Assembly (NCBI GenBank): GCA_964504305.1
Contig: CAZDEB010000009.1
Coordinates: 97,898-161,897, forward strand
Length of the DNA: 64,000 nt
Reading direction: 5' to 3'
Source of the DNA: UBA11606 sp964504305
GTDB taxonomy: Bacteria; Actinomycetota; Acidimicrobiia; Acidimicrobiales; Aldehydirespiratoraceae
Position numbers and translations under genes: made by a program. Shown piece after piece: positions 17,630-26,475 of this stretch; position 1 is the stretch's first letter; each line of letters opens with the position of its first letter. The notes under the pieces are model-generated. The model had not been told where the DNA came from. It ran no database searches and worked only from the letters and a program-made list of their open reading frames with translations.

Positions 17630-19827
17630 CCGCCCTCTTTGCCGAGGAACACGGCCCGGGCGAGGTCGTCACGTTCGGCCAACTCTTTGGCGTCACCCTC
17701 GAAGCGGACTTGGCCCTTTTCGAGAAAGACAGCGCGGTCAGCAACAGCTAGAGCAACGTTGAGCGACTGCTCGACGATGATCATTGTTTGCCCCGCAGCG
17801 CGCAACGTGTCGATGTGGGCCAGCAAATCTTGAACAACGGCGGGAGCCAGACCGAGGCTCAGTTCGTCGATGATCAAGACGTCGGGTTCGTGTAGCATCA
17901 CCCGGGCGAGGGCCAGCATTTGTTGCTGACCTCCCGAAAGTTCGCTGGCCCGCTTATCAATATGAGCAGTGAGAGCGGGGAACAAGTCGATGACGTGGTC
18001 GATGCGGCGGCGAACATCGGCCATGTCGCTGCGGTAACGAAACGCGCCCATCTCCAAGTTCTCGTAAACGGTCATCGATGGCCATGTGCCCGCGCCCCCT
18101 GGCAACATCTCGATGCCGAGGGAGCCGCGCTGTTCGGGCGTGGCAAATGTGATGGTGCGACCATCGAGACGCACGACACCACGTTCTGGGGTGACGAGGC
18201 CGGTGATCACCTTGAGAATCGTGGACTTGCCGGCACCGTTGGTCCCAAGCAGTGCGAGGGTTTCGCCCTTTTTGACTTCGAACGAGAGGTCGAACAGCAC
18301 TTGCACTTGGCCGTAGCTGAAGTCGACCTGGTTGACCTGAATCGCGGGGATAGATGCGGGGTCGGCAGCCTGGCGTTTGTCTTCTTCGAGTTCTTCGTGG
18401 AGTTCGGAGACCACCAGGCTGAGGTCGCGGCGTAAGCGGCCGGCGCCGCGAATTACGAAGTATCCGCCGAGCGGCATGAACATGATGGTCAGCGTGATGA
18501 TCGTGGTTTTTTCGCCGACCGAATCTTGTAAGAATGCCGATATCAAGCCGCCGCCGATGCCGCCCATCGCGAACATGAAGAACGTGATTATTGCCGTGCC
18601 CATTCCTCGTAGGCGATAGGGCACAACGCTTTGGATCGACGGCTGGATCATCGCAAACGCTGCGCCCAAGAACGTGGTGTTGATCGCGCCGATCGCGGCA
18701 AACGTCCACACGCTTGGCATCGAGTACTGGATGGGGACCAAAACGGTGGCCGGCAACAGGAGGTAGCCGAGGATGCGGAGGGCTTTGTCAGGATCGGACC
18801 TGAAGGTCGTGTCGAATTTCTTGCCGATCAGTGGCAGGAAGATAATCAACAGGACGCCCGCGGGAGCAACGGCAAAGCCTCGTTCGAGGGCATCGAGACC
18901 AAACTCCTCTTCGAGAAAGAAGCTCTGGATTGATTGAGCGGGGAACAGCGCGAAACCGATGGCCGCCATGGCGAATGTCATGTTGCGGATTGTGTCGATC
19001 CGCCAGATCCGGTTGAAGGCGGCCTGGACCGAGATCGGGACTTCTTCGCGAGGCTCGAGACCCGCACCCAGAACGTCCTTCTTCTCCCACTGGCCTCGTT
19101 CGGGCTCGGGGATCGCAAACGCAAGAACGCCGAGGATCGCGACAGGTATACCGAGGATGAAGTAGGCCCACCGCCATCCGGCCGCGCCGCCGGCCAGCGC
19201 GGCGATGCCGCCAACCAGGATCGGGCTGGCCGCGCTCGATACTCGCCCCGCTCCGGCATTCGTCGCGTACATTCGGCCGCGGGTGGCGATCGGGTAGGCA
19301 TCGGCAAGCAGCGTTGAGTGCACTGTGATGGTGTTGGCTTTGGAGATCCCGGTGAAGAACCGGGCGACGAACAACATGAAGGCGTTGGCCGCCGCGCCGC
19401 TCATGAAAGCAAAACCGCCGAACGCCAGGCTGGCGAAACCCACGATGGGACCGCGACGCATGCGGTCGGCGAGCCAGCCCATCGGCCCCGCGCCCAATAC
19501 GAAGAACGCGACGGAAGCCGTGGAAATAAAGGTGATGGTGCCATCGGAGACCGAGAAGGTCTCGGCGATATCGGGCCCCAGAATGTTGATGGCCGATTGT
19601 TCGAGCTCGTCCAAGGAGTTGAGAATCAACAGCACGACGAACGTGTAGAACCCGCCCTTGCGTAGTCCCTCTTTGAGCGGCATTTCTTCGCCGCCGACTC
19701 CCGGCAAGAGATCATCGGCAAAAATGACGTCCTTGGAGCGCTCAGCCTGAGCGGCCTGGCGGGCGGCTTCCTCTTCGAGTACGGCGGCGGTGAGGGCTGC
19801 GGCGTTGCTCTCGCTCTGGTCGCTCAA
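17626..19827 (-). CDS. Fusion of an MFS transporter with a LivF-type ABC ATPase
   Basis: A 733-residue protein. Residues about 1-55 are a cytoplasmic leader. Residues about 58-465 are an MFS transporter of roughly 12 helices (loop signature GWLADRMRRGP at 117-127). A charged linker spans about 465-492. A LivF-type ATPase spans about 495-733 (Walker A GTNGAGKST at 528-536, signature LSGGQQQ at 630-636, Walker B VLIIDE at 650-655). The H-loop position reads IVEQS, as in LivF. The downstream fused LivHMG gene contains only one ATPase, so this domain probably supplies the second nucleotide-binding subunit while carrying an MFS protein along. The reading frame is continuous, with no sign of frameshift. 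Confidence 0.9.
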   Translation of the reverse strand: MSDQSESNAAALTAAVLEEEAARQAAQAERSKDVIFADDLLPGVGGEEMPLKEGLRKGGFYTFVVLLILNSLDELEQSAINILGPDIAETFSVSDGTITFISTASVAFFVLGAGPMGWLADRMRRGPIVGFASLAFGGFAFMSGAAANAFMLFVARFFTGISKANTITVHSTLLADAYPIATRGRMYATNAGAGRVSSAASPILVGGIAALAGGAAGWRWAYFILGIPVAILGVLAFAIPEPERGQWEKKDVLGAGLEPREEVPISVQAAFNRIWRIDTIRNMTFAMAAIGFALFPAQSIQSFFLEEEFGLDALERGFAVAPAGVLLIIFLPLIGKKFDTTFRSDPDKALRILGYLLLPATVLVPIQYSMPSVWTFAAIGAINTTFLGAAFAMIQPSIQSVVPYRLRGMGTAIITFFMFAMGGIGGGLISAFLQDSVGEKTTIITLTIMFMPLGGYFVIRGAGRLRRDLSLVVSELHEELEEDKRQAADPASIPAIQVNQVDFSYGQVQVLFDLSFEVKKGETLALLGTNGAGKSTILKVITGLVTPERGVVRLDGRTITFATPEQRGSLGIEMLPGGAGTWPSMTVYENLEMGAFRYRSDMADVRRRIDHVIDLFPALTAHIDKRASELSGGQQQMLALARVMLHEPDVLIIDELSLGLAPAVVQDLLAHIDTLRAAGQTMIIVEQSLNVALAVADRAVFLEKGQVRFEGDAKELAERDDLARAVFLGKEGG

Positions 19828-19948
19828 CCGTCCCCCAACGTCGTCCCGGCATTTGCAAACCTGACACTACGTCAGGAACGCGTCTGGAGCTATCTCGGGA
19901 TCCGGGTATGCAACGAATCGCGAGGGCGTCGGCTACGGTGCCGTCAAC

Positions 19949-21136
19949 ATGTCGGCCAAGAAACCGGTGTTTATTCCGGGCACACCCGAACAACTCACGG
20001 CGCAGTGGGTTACCAGCACCCTTCGCGAAGCGAACCGGTTGCCTGCCGGCCGGGTGCAGTCGGTCGCGGTCGAACCGCTCAACACTGGTGGCGTGGGCCT
20101 CACCGGCCAAACCGTAAGGGTGAGGTTGCAACACGACGGAGCCGACCCGGCTTCGCCGACAACGGTGGTGGCAAAGTTCGCCGCGGCAAACCCCGAGACC
20201 CGAGCACTGATCGAGTCCTACGACGCTTACGCGCGCGAAATCCGCTTCTATCAGCGCTACGCCCACCGCATGCCCATTCCGACTCCTCTTTATTACGGCG
20301 GCGATTACGATCCAGGGTCATCCAAACAGCCCGGTCCGGTCCGGGCCCGCCTCGTAGATGCCTTGCCGGCATCGTCGAAGGTCTGGATATCCAAGAACAT
20401 CACCAAGTACATGCGACCGTCCAAGCGTCGTTACGCGCTCTTGATCGAGGATCTGGGTTCCAAAGGCGAAGTGTTCAACATTATGAACCCGCCCGACGAT
20501 GCTCAGGTCGCCCTTGCGCTCGACGCGCTTGCCGCTATGCACGCGCAATTCTGGAAAGACTCGTCCCTGGCCGGCGACGACGTATTCGATCGCATCGTTA
20601 CGACTACGCCCAAGCTGTTCACCACGGTGGCTCTCAAACGCTGCTTGCCGATTGCTCGGGACCGGTACGGCTGGTTGGGGGCCGAAGAGGTCGGCCTGCT
20701 CGAGCAGGCTGCGGCGTGTTTCGCCGAAGATCTCGAGGCGATCAACGCTCCAGTCACTCTGGTCCACGGCGATCCTCGCAGCGACAACCTGATGTTTCGC
20801 CCCGAAGGCGACGTCGTTTTGCTCGACTGGGCCCTCGCGGCCAATGGCCATCCCGGTTGGGACGTCGGGTACTTCTTGAGCAGCTGTCTGTCAGCGGAAC
20901 GTATGGCCAACCTCGACGCGCTTGTGGCCGGGTACGAGGCTCGGCTGGTCGAGCTCGGCGTGCCAGTCGATGGCGACGACCTCCGGTCGGTGATCGACGC
21001 GGCGTACCGGGTTGCCGCGATCCAACAGCTGCTGAGTCTTGCTGTGTTCGATGGGACGCTAGACGAAGCGGGCGACGAACTCGCCGACCACTGGTTGCCT
21101 CGACTGGTTGCCGGGATGGGTCACCGCTGGTCATAG
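19949..21136 (+). CDS. Phosphotransferase family protein (APH/choline kinase-like)
   Basis: A 395-residue protein kinase-like small-molecule kinase. The Brenner motif HGDPRSDN (His273-Asn280) supplies the catalytic Asp, and VLLDWA gives the metal-binding Asp. AAMHAQFW and LIEDLGS upstream are typical of the APH/DUF1679 group. It would phosphorylate a hydroxyl group using ATP in the cytoplasm. Proteins of this branch are often found with CoA and lipid metabolism genes in actinobacteria and are not proven antibiotic-resistance kinases. A 393-residue overlapping frame in the same direction is a compositional shadow. Confidence 0.85.
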   Translation: MSAKKPVFIPGTPEQLTAQWVTSTLREANRLPAGRVQSVAVEPLNTGGVGLTGQTVRVRLQHDGADPASPTTVVAKFAAANPETRALIESYDAYAREIRFYQRYAHRMPIPTPLYYGGDYDPGSSKQPGPVRARLVDALPASSKVWISKNITKYMRPSKRRYALLIEDLGSKGEVFNIMNPPDDAQVALALDALAAMHAQFWKDSSLAGDDVFDRIVTTTPKLFTTVALKRCLPIARDRYGWLGAEEVGLLEQAAACFAEDLEAINAPVTLVHGDPRSDNLMFRPEGDVVLLDWALAANGHPGWDVGYFLSSCLSAERMANLDALVAGYEARLVELGVPVDGDDLRSVIDAAYRVAAIQQLLSLAVFDGTLDEAGDELADHWLPRLVAGMGHRWS

Positions 21137-21167
21137 CCGGTCTTGGTGGGTCGGCGGTGCTGGTGCT

Positions 21168-22064
21168 CTACACCGGCATGTTGTGATGCGGCGGCACTTC
21201 GAACCGGGCAATCGCGTCGGCTCGCCGGTGCAGCAGGTCGATGGTGTCGTCGAGGTTGCGAGCGATTATGTAGCGCCGCTCTTGCACGCCGTCCACAACG
21301 AATTCTCCCAACTCGCTGAGGTCGGCGACTGGTACGTCTCGGCCGGCCTTTTCGAGCATGGTCTTCATTTCGTCGAAGGTCATCGACTTGCGACCAGTGC
21401 CCGCGCCCACTCGCTGTAGTTCCTCGGGGCGGTTTCGGGTTGCCGTGAACAGGCCGGTGTTCATCAAGCCGCCCGATGGGTAAAAGACCGAAGCCCGCAG
21501 CTGGGTGCCTTCGCTGACCAGGTTGTGATGAAGCGCCTCGGTGAAGCAACTCACGGCCGCTTTGGACGCCGCGTAAACCGATGCGGTTGGTACCGGAGCA
21601 AATCCGCCGTCGCCTGATGACGTGTTGATCACCTGGCCCGGTTGGCCCGATTCGATCATCCGAGGCACGAACTCCGAAACGCAGATCGCGGTGCCGAACA
21701 CGTTTACGCCAAAGCACCACCGCCAGTCGTTGGGTTCTTGTTGCCACGGTTTGCCCCCGCCTCCGGAGGTGACCCCAGCGTTGTTGAACAACAGGTTGCA
21801 CTTGCCGTGCGTGGCAAAAACGTGATCGGCGAGGGCCAGCACGTCAGCTTCTTTGGTGATGTCGGTTCGCATCCCCGATACGGGTCCGAGGGCGCTGAAC
21901 TCGGCGACGGTGGCGTCGATCACGTCGGCTTCGATATCGGCAATCACGACGGTTGCACCGCGACCTAGCAGGGCTTTGACGATGCCTTTGCCTATGCCGT
22001 TTGCTCCGCCGGTGACGACGGCCACGCAATCGGCAATATCGATTGGTGCTGGGGTGTCGCTCAT
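21168..22064 (-). CDS. SDR-family NAD(P)-dependent oxidoreductase
   Basis: A 298-residue classical SDR. VVTGGANGIG (about 16-25) binds the nucleotide, LFNNAGV follows, INTSSGDGG carries the catalytic Ser, and VYAASKAAV holds the Tyr/Lys pair. The insertion SGGGGKPWQQEPNDW after NNAG suggests a substrate-specific loop. The start at 22064 overlaps the stop of the upstream amidohydrolase as ATGA, so the two enzymes are coproduced and may act on the same compound. The longer frame to 22556 is antisense shadow of the amidohydrolase. Confidence 0.88.
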   Translation of the reverse strand: MSDTPAPIDIADCVAVVTGGANGIGKGIVKALLGRGATVVIADIEADVIDATVAEFSALGPVSGMRTDITKEADVLALADHVFATHGKCNLLFNNAGVTSGGGGKPWQQEPNDWRWCFGVNVFGTAICVSEFVPRMIESGQPGQVINTSSGDGGFAPVPTASVYAASKAAVSCFTEALHHNLVSEGTQLRASVFYPSGGLMNTGLFTATRNRPEELQRVGAGTGRKSMTFDEMKTMLEKAGRDVPVADLSELGEFVVDGVQERRYIIARNLDDTIDLLHRRADAIARFEVPPHHNMPV

Positions 22065-23431
22065 GCCGCGTTCTCGGCTTGGTTGAGAGGGTTCATCCCT
22101 GGACATCCCTTGGCTTTTTCGGGGATCTCGGCGTAGTCGATGGGGGTGGCTACTTCGGCTTTGGTGGGACAGAAACGTTCGGCGAGCGGCCGGAGTGCGT
22201 CGAGATCGAAGTTGTAGACGTCGGCCACATTGGTGGTGAGCAGCTTGGTGGTTTCTGCTTCGGTGAACCTGGAAAACGTGAGCCGTAGGTGTTCGTGGGT
22301 GTGCGGGTGAGACCCTTCGATGTGGGGGTAGTCCGATCCCCACATGATTCGATCGACACCGACCTGGCGAGCGATTTCGGTCTCGGCGGGCCGTAAGAAC
22401 GAGGCGCCGATGTAGCACTGGCGATTGAAGTACTCGGTGGGGGTGAGCGACATGGCCGCCACCGCTTGCCCTCCAAAGATCGACTCGGATCCGTAGCGGG
22501 AGTACTTCATCCGGTGGTAGAAGCTGTCGAGACGGTCGAGAGTCTCGGGTACCCACGCAGTGCCGGTCTCGGTGATCACGTAGGGCAGATCAGGGTGACG
22601 CTCGAACACCCCCGAAAACATCAGGTGCCACAGTGCTCGTTGGGTCCACCAGGTGACCTCGAGCATGAACATGGCCAGCGATGCAGGGAAATGGTTGCCG
22701 AAGCTCGGAGTGGCGCCGCCGGCGTGGTGATTCAACGGCATGCCGTGGGCTGCGGCTGCCTCCCAGATTGGTTCGTATTTGGCCGAGTACAGCGGTTCGA
22801 AGGGGGAGTCTGGGGGTGCGCCGGGGACGAGAACTCCGCCGCGCAGCCCGTTTTGGGCGGCCCATTCGATTTCGGCGACCGAGCCTTCAACATCACCCAA
22901 GAAGATTTGGAAGATCCCGGCCCGGCGCTCTGGGGCTTGCGCGACGAAGTCGGCCAGCCAACGGTTGTGGGCTTTGAGACCAGCCCAGCGGTGACCGAAG
23001 TTGTCGGCGTAGGCCGGCGCCTCGAACGAGCTGGCTGACGGCGGGGCAAACGGCGGCTGAGTGTTGGGGAAAAGGACCGTGGCAACTACGCCGTCGGCTT
23101 CTTGTTCGGCCAGTCGACGTTCGCTTGACCAGTTGCGATCGCCGTATTCGTCGGGGTCGCCGTCGACTCCGACTTCGAGCGGCGAGCGTTCCATGTCTTT
23201 GTAGAACTCTTTTTGGCGGGCGACTCCGGCCTCGATGTCGTTGGCCCAATCATCGAAATCTTGGTGGTATTTGGATTCGAGAAATTGTTTGTAGTCGCGC
23301 ACGTCGGCGCCGCAATGGGCGTCGGCGCTGATCACCGTATGGTGTTCAGAGATGGGGTGTTCAGAGATGGGGTGCTCGGAGGCCGCGTGTTCGGAGATGG
23401 GGTGTTGAGAGGTGGGTGTTTGGGTGCTCAC
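22061..23431 (-). CDS. Amidohydrolase (COG2159-type) with repetitive N-terminus
   Basis: A 456-residue metal-dependent hydrolase or decarboxylase of the amidohydrolase superfamily. After an unusual leader, the fold begins with VISADAHCG; NHHAGG supplies a metal His, and MWGSDYPH near residue 365 the catalytic Asp. The first 30 residues are made of EHPIS/EHAAS units encoded by a 15-bp tandem repeat and are unlikely to be part of the barrel. Family members hydrolyse or decarboxylate aromatic and cyclic acids; the substrate here is unknown. Coupled to the SDR downstream; the DUF6356 gene lies 50 bases upstream. Confidence 0.85.
   Translation of the reverse strand: MSTQTPTSQHPISEHAASEHPISEHPISEHHTVISADAHCGADVRDYKQFLESKYHQDFDDWANDIEAGVARQKEFYKDMERSPLEVGVDGDPDEYGDRNWSSERRLAEQEADGVVATVLFPNTQPPFAPPSASSFEAPAYADNFGHRWAGLKAHNRWLADFVAQAPERRAGIFQIFLGDVEGSVAEIEWAAQNGLRGGVLVPGAPPDSPFEPLYSAKYEPIWEAAAAHGMPLNHHAGGATPSFGNHFPASLAMFMLEVTWWTQRALWHLMFSGVFERHPDLPYVITETGTAWVPETLDRLDSFYHRMKYSRYGSESIFGGQAVAAMSLTPTEYFNRQCYIGASFLRPAETEIARQVGVDRIMWGSDYPHIEGSHPHTHEHLRLTFSRFTEAETTKLLTTNVADVYNFDLDALRPLAERFCPTKAEVATPIDYAEIPEKAKGCPGMNPLNQAENAA
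23341..23415 (-). repeat. Five 15-bp tandem repeats in the amidohydrolase 5' end
   Basis: Five consecutive 15-base units on the plus strand, the first two identical (GGTGTTCAGAGATGG) and the others with a few changes. They encode repeated SEHPI units of five residues. The period is a multiple of three, so copy number can change without breaking the frame. Confidence 0.9.
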
Positions 23432-23480
23432 ACCTTCAACTGTCGCCCTTATTGCGTGGTCAACGCAAGACGAGTGGTCG

Positions 23481-23738
23481 TCAGCTGACCAGTTCGGCGT
23501 CCTTGGTTGCTTTCACAAGGGTAATTGCCGAGCGGTTGCCGTCTTCTAGACACTTGTTGAGGCAGCGAATCCGGTCGCTGGCCGTTGTGGTGTGGAGGTT
23601 GGGGAATATCGCGTGGACGAACGAAGCCAGCGACGCGCCCATCGTTTGACGAGCGAACCCGAGCGCTACTCGCATGTGCTCGAAGTAGGTCTCGCCAGCG
23701 CTGTGGGGATGTTCGGTGAAGATCTTGGTGGGAGACAT
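23481..23738 (-). CDS. DUF6356-like small protein
   Basis: An 85-residue protein starting MSPTKIFTEHPHSAGETYFEHM. The pattern FTEHP, GETY-EHM, ALGFA followed by a hydrophobic stretch and FVHAIFP matches what I know of the DUF6356 family. Its function is unknown; the middle segment (about 20-45) could be a membrane-associated helix. An ATG at 23738 is chosen over the in-frame TTG at 23744. It is divergent from the Lrp-type regulator and upstream of the amidohydrolase and SDR genes on the same strand, so it may be the first gene of that operon. Confidence 0.7.
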   Translation of the reverse strand: MSPTKIFTEHPHSAGETYFEHMRVALGFARQTMGASLASFVHAIFPNLHTTTASDRIRCLNKCLEDGNRSAITLVKATKDAELVS

Positions 23739-23851
23739 GGGCAAATGGTAGAGGATCGCCTGCAGAAGAATTACACAAATCTTTCAGCGGAAGGCCGCCA
23801 GTTTGGATGATTGATTCGTAGTTGATCTAAGTCGCAGGCTATTATTCGAAT

Positions 23852-24328
23852 GTGGATCAGATTGATCAAGAAATAGTGCGTCTGCTGCAGCTCGACGCAA
23901 CCCTTACGGCGCGAGAGCTCGCGGAGCACGTTGGGCTAACTGCAACTCCGTGCTGGCGCCGGGTTCAGTTGCTCGAACGTGACGGTGTGATCAGTCGCCG
24001 GGTTGCGATTGTCGATCCGGCGGCCGTTGGTCTCGACGTTACGGTGCTGGTTCACATCCGCACCAACGATCATTCGGCGGCTTGGCTCCAGAAGTTCTCG
24101 GACGGAATCTCCGGGCTGCCAGAAATTGTCGAGGCCTATCGCACCAGCGGCGAGATCGATTACATGCTGAAGGTGATGGTGCCGTCGATCGAGGCTTACG
24201 ACCAGTTCTACAAACGGCTCATAACCAGAGTCGATCTCTACGACGTGCGCAGCATTTTTGTGATGGAAGAAATGAAGCACACCACCGCGCTGCCTCTCGA
24301 TCACGTTGCTGACCGCGTGTCGGCCTAG
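23852..24328 (+). CDS. Lrp/AsnC-family transcriptional regulator
   Basis: A 158-residue regulator starting at GTG. An N-terminal winged HTH (DQIDQEIVRLLQLDATLTARELAEHVGLT) is followed by the RAM ligand-binding domain (about 65-150), with GEIDYMLKVMVPS as the family marker. Such proteins bind an amino acid or related ligand and control nearby genes. It is divergently placed to the DUF6356-amidohydrolase-SDR group with a 113-base intergenic region, so those genes are likely targets. Confidence 0.9.
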   Translation: MDQIDQEIVRLLQLDATLTARELAEHVGLTATPCWRRVQLLERDGVISRRVAIVDPAAVGLDVTVLVHIRTNDHSAAWLQKFSDGISGLPEIVEAYRTSGEIDYMLKVMVPSIEAYDQFYKRLITRVDLYDVRSIFVMEEMKHTTALPLDHVADRVSA

Positions 24329-24378
24329 GGTCGCGGCACTGCGGGGAAAACTATGGGGACAACGAGTCAGGGGAGCCG

Positions 24379-25332
24379 ATGGCTGCATTAACCGGTGCTG
24401 GGGAGTGGATGTACGGGGCGCAGTTGCCCATCCAGACTCTCACTCGCACGCTCGTCGACCCATGGGAAGACGACGCGACCGTCGACGATTTGGTGGCGAT
24501 CGCTCGCCACTGCGATGCGCTTGGCTACGACTTTGTTGGAGTATGCGACCACGTCGCGATCCCCAACAACAGCTACGCGGCCAAGATGACGACCACCTGG
24601 TACGACACCATTGCGACGCTGGCGTACCTCGCTGCTCACACCGAACGAACACGGTTGCTGTCGGTTGTTTGGATAGCGGCCTACCGCCACCCCTTGCAGA
24701 CCGCCAAAGCCTTCGGCACGCTCGATCACCTCTCCGGCGGTCGGGCAATTCTGGGAGTGGGCGCGGGCCACGTCGAAGCCGAGTTCGACGCCCTCGACGT
24801 CGATTTCGCCACCCGCGGTAAACGTCTCGACGAGACTCTGGCCGCGGTTCGCGGGGCCTTTGGCGCCGAACACGTGTCTCACCACGGCGACTTTTTCAAC
24901 TACGACAACGTGGGTGTTGCGCCTCAGCCGGCCGCCGAACTTCCTATTTGGATTGGAGGTGCGGGCAAGGCGGCATGGCGGCGCACTGGTCGGATCGGCG
25001 ACGGCTACATCCCGATGGGTCTGCCCAAAGAGCAATACCCCGAGGCCATCGACGTCATGCGTACCGCCGCCGATTCGGCGGGCCGCAACGACGTTGTCCT
25101 GGACATTGGTTACATGACTCCGTGGGGTTACATTCTCGGCGACCCACCAGACGGGATCGGCATGCACTGGCTACAAGGCGGGGTTGAAGGGCTAGCGGCC
25201 GATATTCGCGACGCACGCGACGCTGGCGCCAACGTCATGCACGTCAAGTTGCGAGCTCGCGACGTGTCCGAATATCTCGACAGCCTCGCCGCTTTCACCG
25301 AACGAGTCGTGCCGTTGGTTAACGAAGGCTGA
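24379..25332 (+). CDS. LLM-class F420-dependent oxidoreductase
   Basis: A 317-residue luciferase-like TIM barrel. GYDFVGVCDHVAIPNNSY, an AAHTERTRLLSVVWIAAYRHPLQTAKAF block and GGRAILGVGAGHVEAEF are typical of the F420-linked group. PIWIGGAGKAAWRR forms the cofactor phosphate region. Substrate unknown. It follows the Lrp gene by 50 bases. An in-frame ATG 10 codons in (MYGAQLP) is an alternative start that fits the first beta strand better. Confidence 0.87.
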   Translation: MAALTGAGEWMYGAQLPIQTLTRTLVDPWEDDATVDDLVAIARHCDALGYDFVGVCDHVAIPNNSYAAKMTTTWYDTIATLAYLAAHTERTRLLSVVWIAAYRHPLQTAKAFGTLDHLSGGRAILGVGAGHVEAEFDALDVDFATRGKRLDETLAAVRGAFGAEHVSHHGDFFNYDNVGVAPQPAAELPIWIGGAGKAAWRRTGRIGDGYIPMGLPKEQYPEAIDVMRTAADSAGRNDVVLDIGYMTPWGYILGDPPDGIGMHWLQGGVEGLAADIRDARDAGANVMHVKLRARDVSEYLDSLAAFTERVVPLVNEG

Positions 25333-25378
25333 TCGATAGCCGTCGGCTTGGTCCCGCGATCGGTGTCGGCGGTGCGGT

Positions 25379-26041
25379 TTAGCCGAATGCGATACCTGTG
25401 ACGGTTACTAACATCGCCGCAACTCTGAGGTCGCTGTTGGTGAAGTCGTGGTAGCTGATGATGGGTTGGTTGTCGCTGCCGATGGCGATTGACGTGTACC
25501 GGCCGACGGATCCGGTGCTGTCGAGGGTGGTGGCGGTGCCTGGATCGATGCGGGAAGTGATCATGAGTTCGCCGCAGACCCAGGCGTTGCCGTCCCAGCG
25601 GGCGATCTGGCTGGTGTTGCATCCGAGTGCGGCGAGGCCGTCGGTGTTGGGGATGGTGGTGTCGGTATCGATATCAGTGCCGCATGCCCAGATGGTGCCG
25701 TCGAACTTGGCTATTTGTCCTGAGGCGCATGACAGCCCACCGACTGTCGCTCCGAGTCCATCGATGCGGGTGCCGAGTCCGTCGATGGCTGGCTGCACGA
25801 TGTTGTCGTCGTAGCGTTTGAGGAACGTGACGGATTCGCCGCGGGTGACCGGGTTGTCGGGGGCGAAGTGAGTGGCGTCTTTACCGGTGGTTATGCCGTT
25901 GGTTGCCGCCCAGTTGACTGGGGCTTCGTAGAACGCGCCGGGGATCACATCAACAAAAGGCGAGACCGCAACTGCCACAGCGGGCACGGCGATTACCAGT
26001 GCCAATACCGCGACTATCAAACGAGTCTTTGTGAACTTCAT
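25379..26041 (-). CDS. Secreted SLH-domain protein with a short repeat region
   Basis: A 220-residue exported protein. The signal peptide (MKFTKTRLIVAVLALVIAVP) is followed by one SLH repeat (FVDVIPGAFYEAPV to VTRGESVTFLKRY, about 30-80), and then a short repeat IDGLG-RIDGLG. Two related Cys-containing blocks follow (ASGQIAKFDGTIWACG and NTSQIARWDGNAWVCG). The C-terminus enters a YTSIAIGSDNQPIISYHD unit that in related proteins is repeated many times, but stops after one copy. It is either a short version or truncated. An AGGA sequence lies just upstream of the ATG at 26041. Converges with the F420-type gene. Confidence 0.75.
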   Translation of the reverse strand: MKFTKTRLIVAVLALVIAVPAVAVAVSPFVDVIPGAFYEAPVNWAATNGITTGKDATHFAPDNPVTRGESVTFLKRYDDNIVQPAIDGLGTRIDGLGATVGGLSCASGQIAKFDGTIWACGTDIDTDTTIPNTDGLAALGCNTSQIARWDGNAWVCGELMITSRIDPGTATTLDSTGSVGRYTSIAIGSDNQPIISYHDFTNSDLRVAAMLVTVTGIAFG

Positions 26042-26164
26042 GTGATCCTGCCCTTCGGTTTCGCCACAGACAGTGACGCCAATCACCGTGCGACCACAGA
26101 GCGATTCGGAAACCTGCGCCGGCGCGTTCAACCACAGGCGTCGGCGTGCCGATGGGAGAGCTAC

Positions 26165-26170
26165 AGGAGG
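26165..26170 (+). promoter_or_regulatory. Strong Shine-Dalgarno sequence
   Basis: Perfect AGGAGG five bases before the ATG at 26176. Many genes in the window have weak or coupled starts, so this one stands out and fixes the start of the small membrane protein. Confidence 0.8.
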
Positions 26171-26175
26171 TCGAC

Positions 26176-26442
26176 ATGGACAAACTCAGGGGTCGAATCG
26201 CGGCCATGTTCGCGATGGCGGCTTGTTGTGTCACGGCGATGGCGGTCGCTCTAGGCGTTATCGCTATCACCTCTAAGGTCGTCATCGGTGGGCTGGCAGT
26301 GGCGGTTGCCGCCAGCTGTGTGCTCTTCATGTTGGTGATGATGAAGGGTCACGGCCATCGCCACGACTTGCCTTCGCAGGTTTTTTTGGACGCGGTAGAC
26401 ACGGCCCCCGGAGCCGGGACCGTAACCCCGATGCGACGTTGA
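26176..26442 (+). CDS. Small two-helix membrane protein of unknown function
   Basis: An 88-residue protein starting at 26176, with a strong AGGAGG (26165-26170) five bases upstream that decides the start. Two hydrophobic helices lie at about 8-30 and 34-55, then a His/Lys-rich turn (MMKGHGHRHDL) and a short polar tail. No family recognised. It lies between the divergent SLH gene and the membrane-anchored hydrolase, 34 bases upstream of the latter, possibly in one operon. Confidence 0.65.
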   Translation: MDKLRGRIAAMFAMAACCVTAMAVALGVIAITSKVVIGGLAVAVAASCVLFMLVMMKGHGHRHDLPSQVFLDAVDTAPGAGTVTPMRR

Positions 26443-26475
26443 TCGTGGGCTGGACGAGTCCTCTACGGTGGGGGA

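Noticed and set aside
20005..21186. A 393-codon frame on the plus strand
   Set aside because: Same strand, other frame of the phosphotransferase gene, which has all kinase motifs; this frame is Arg-rich and has none.
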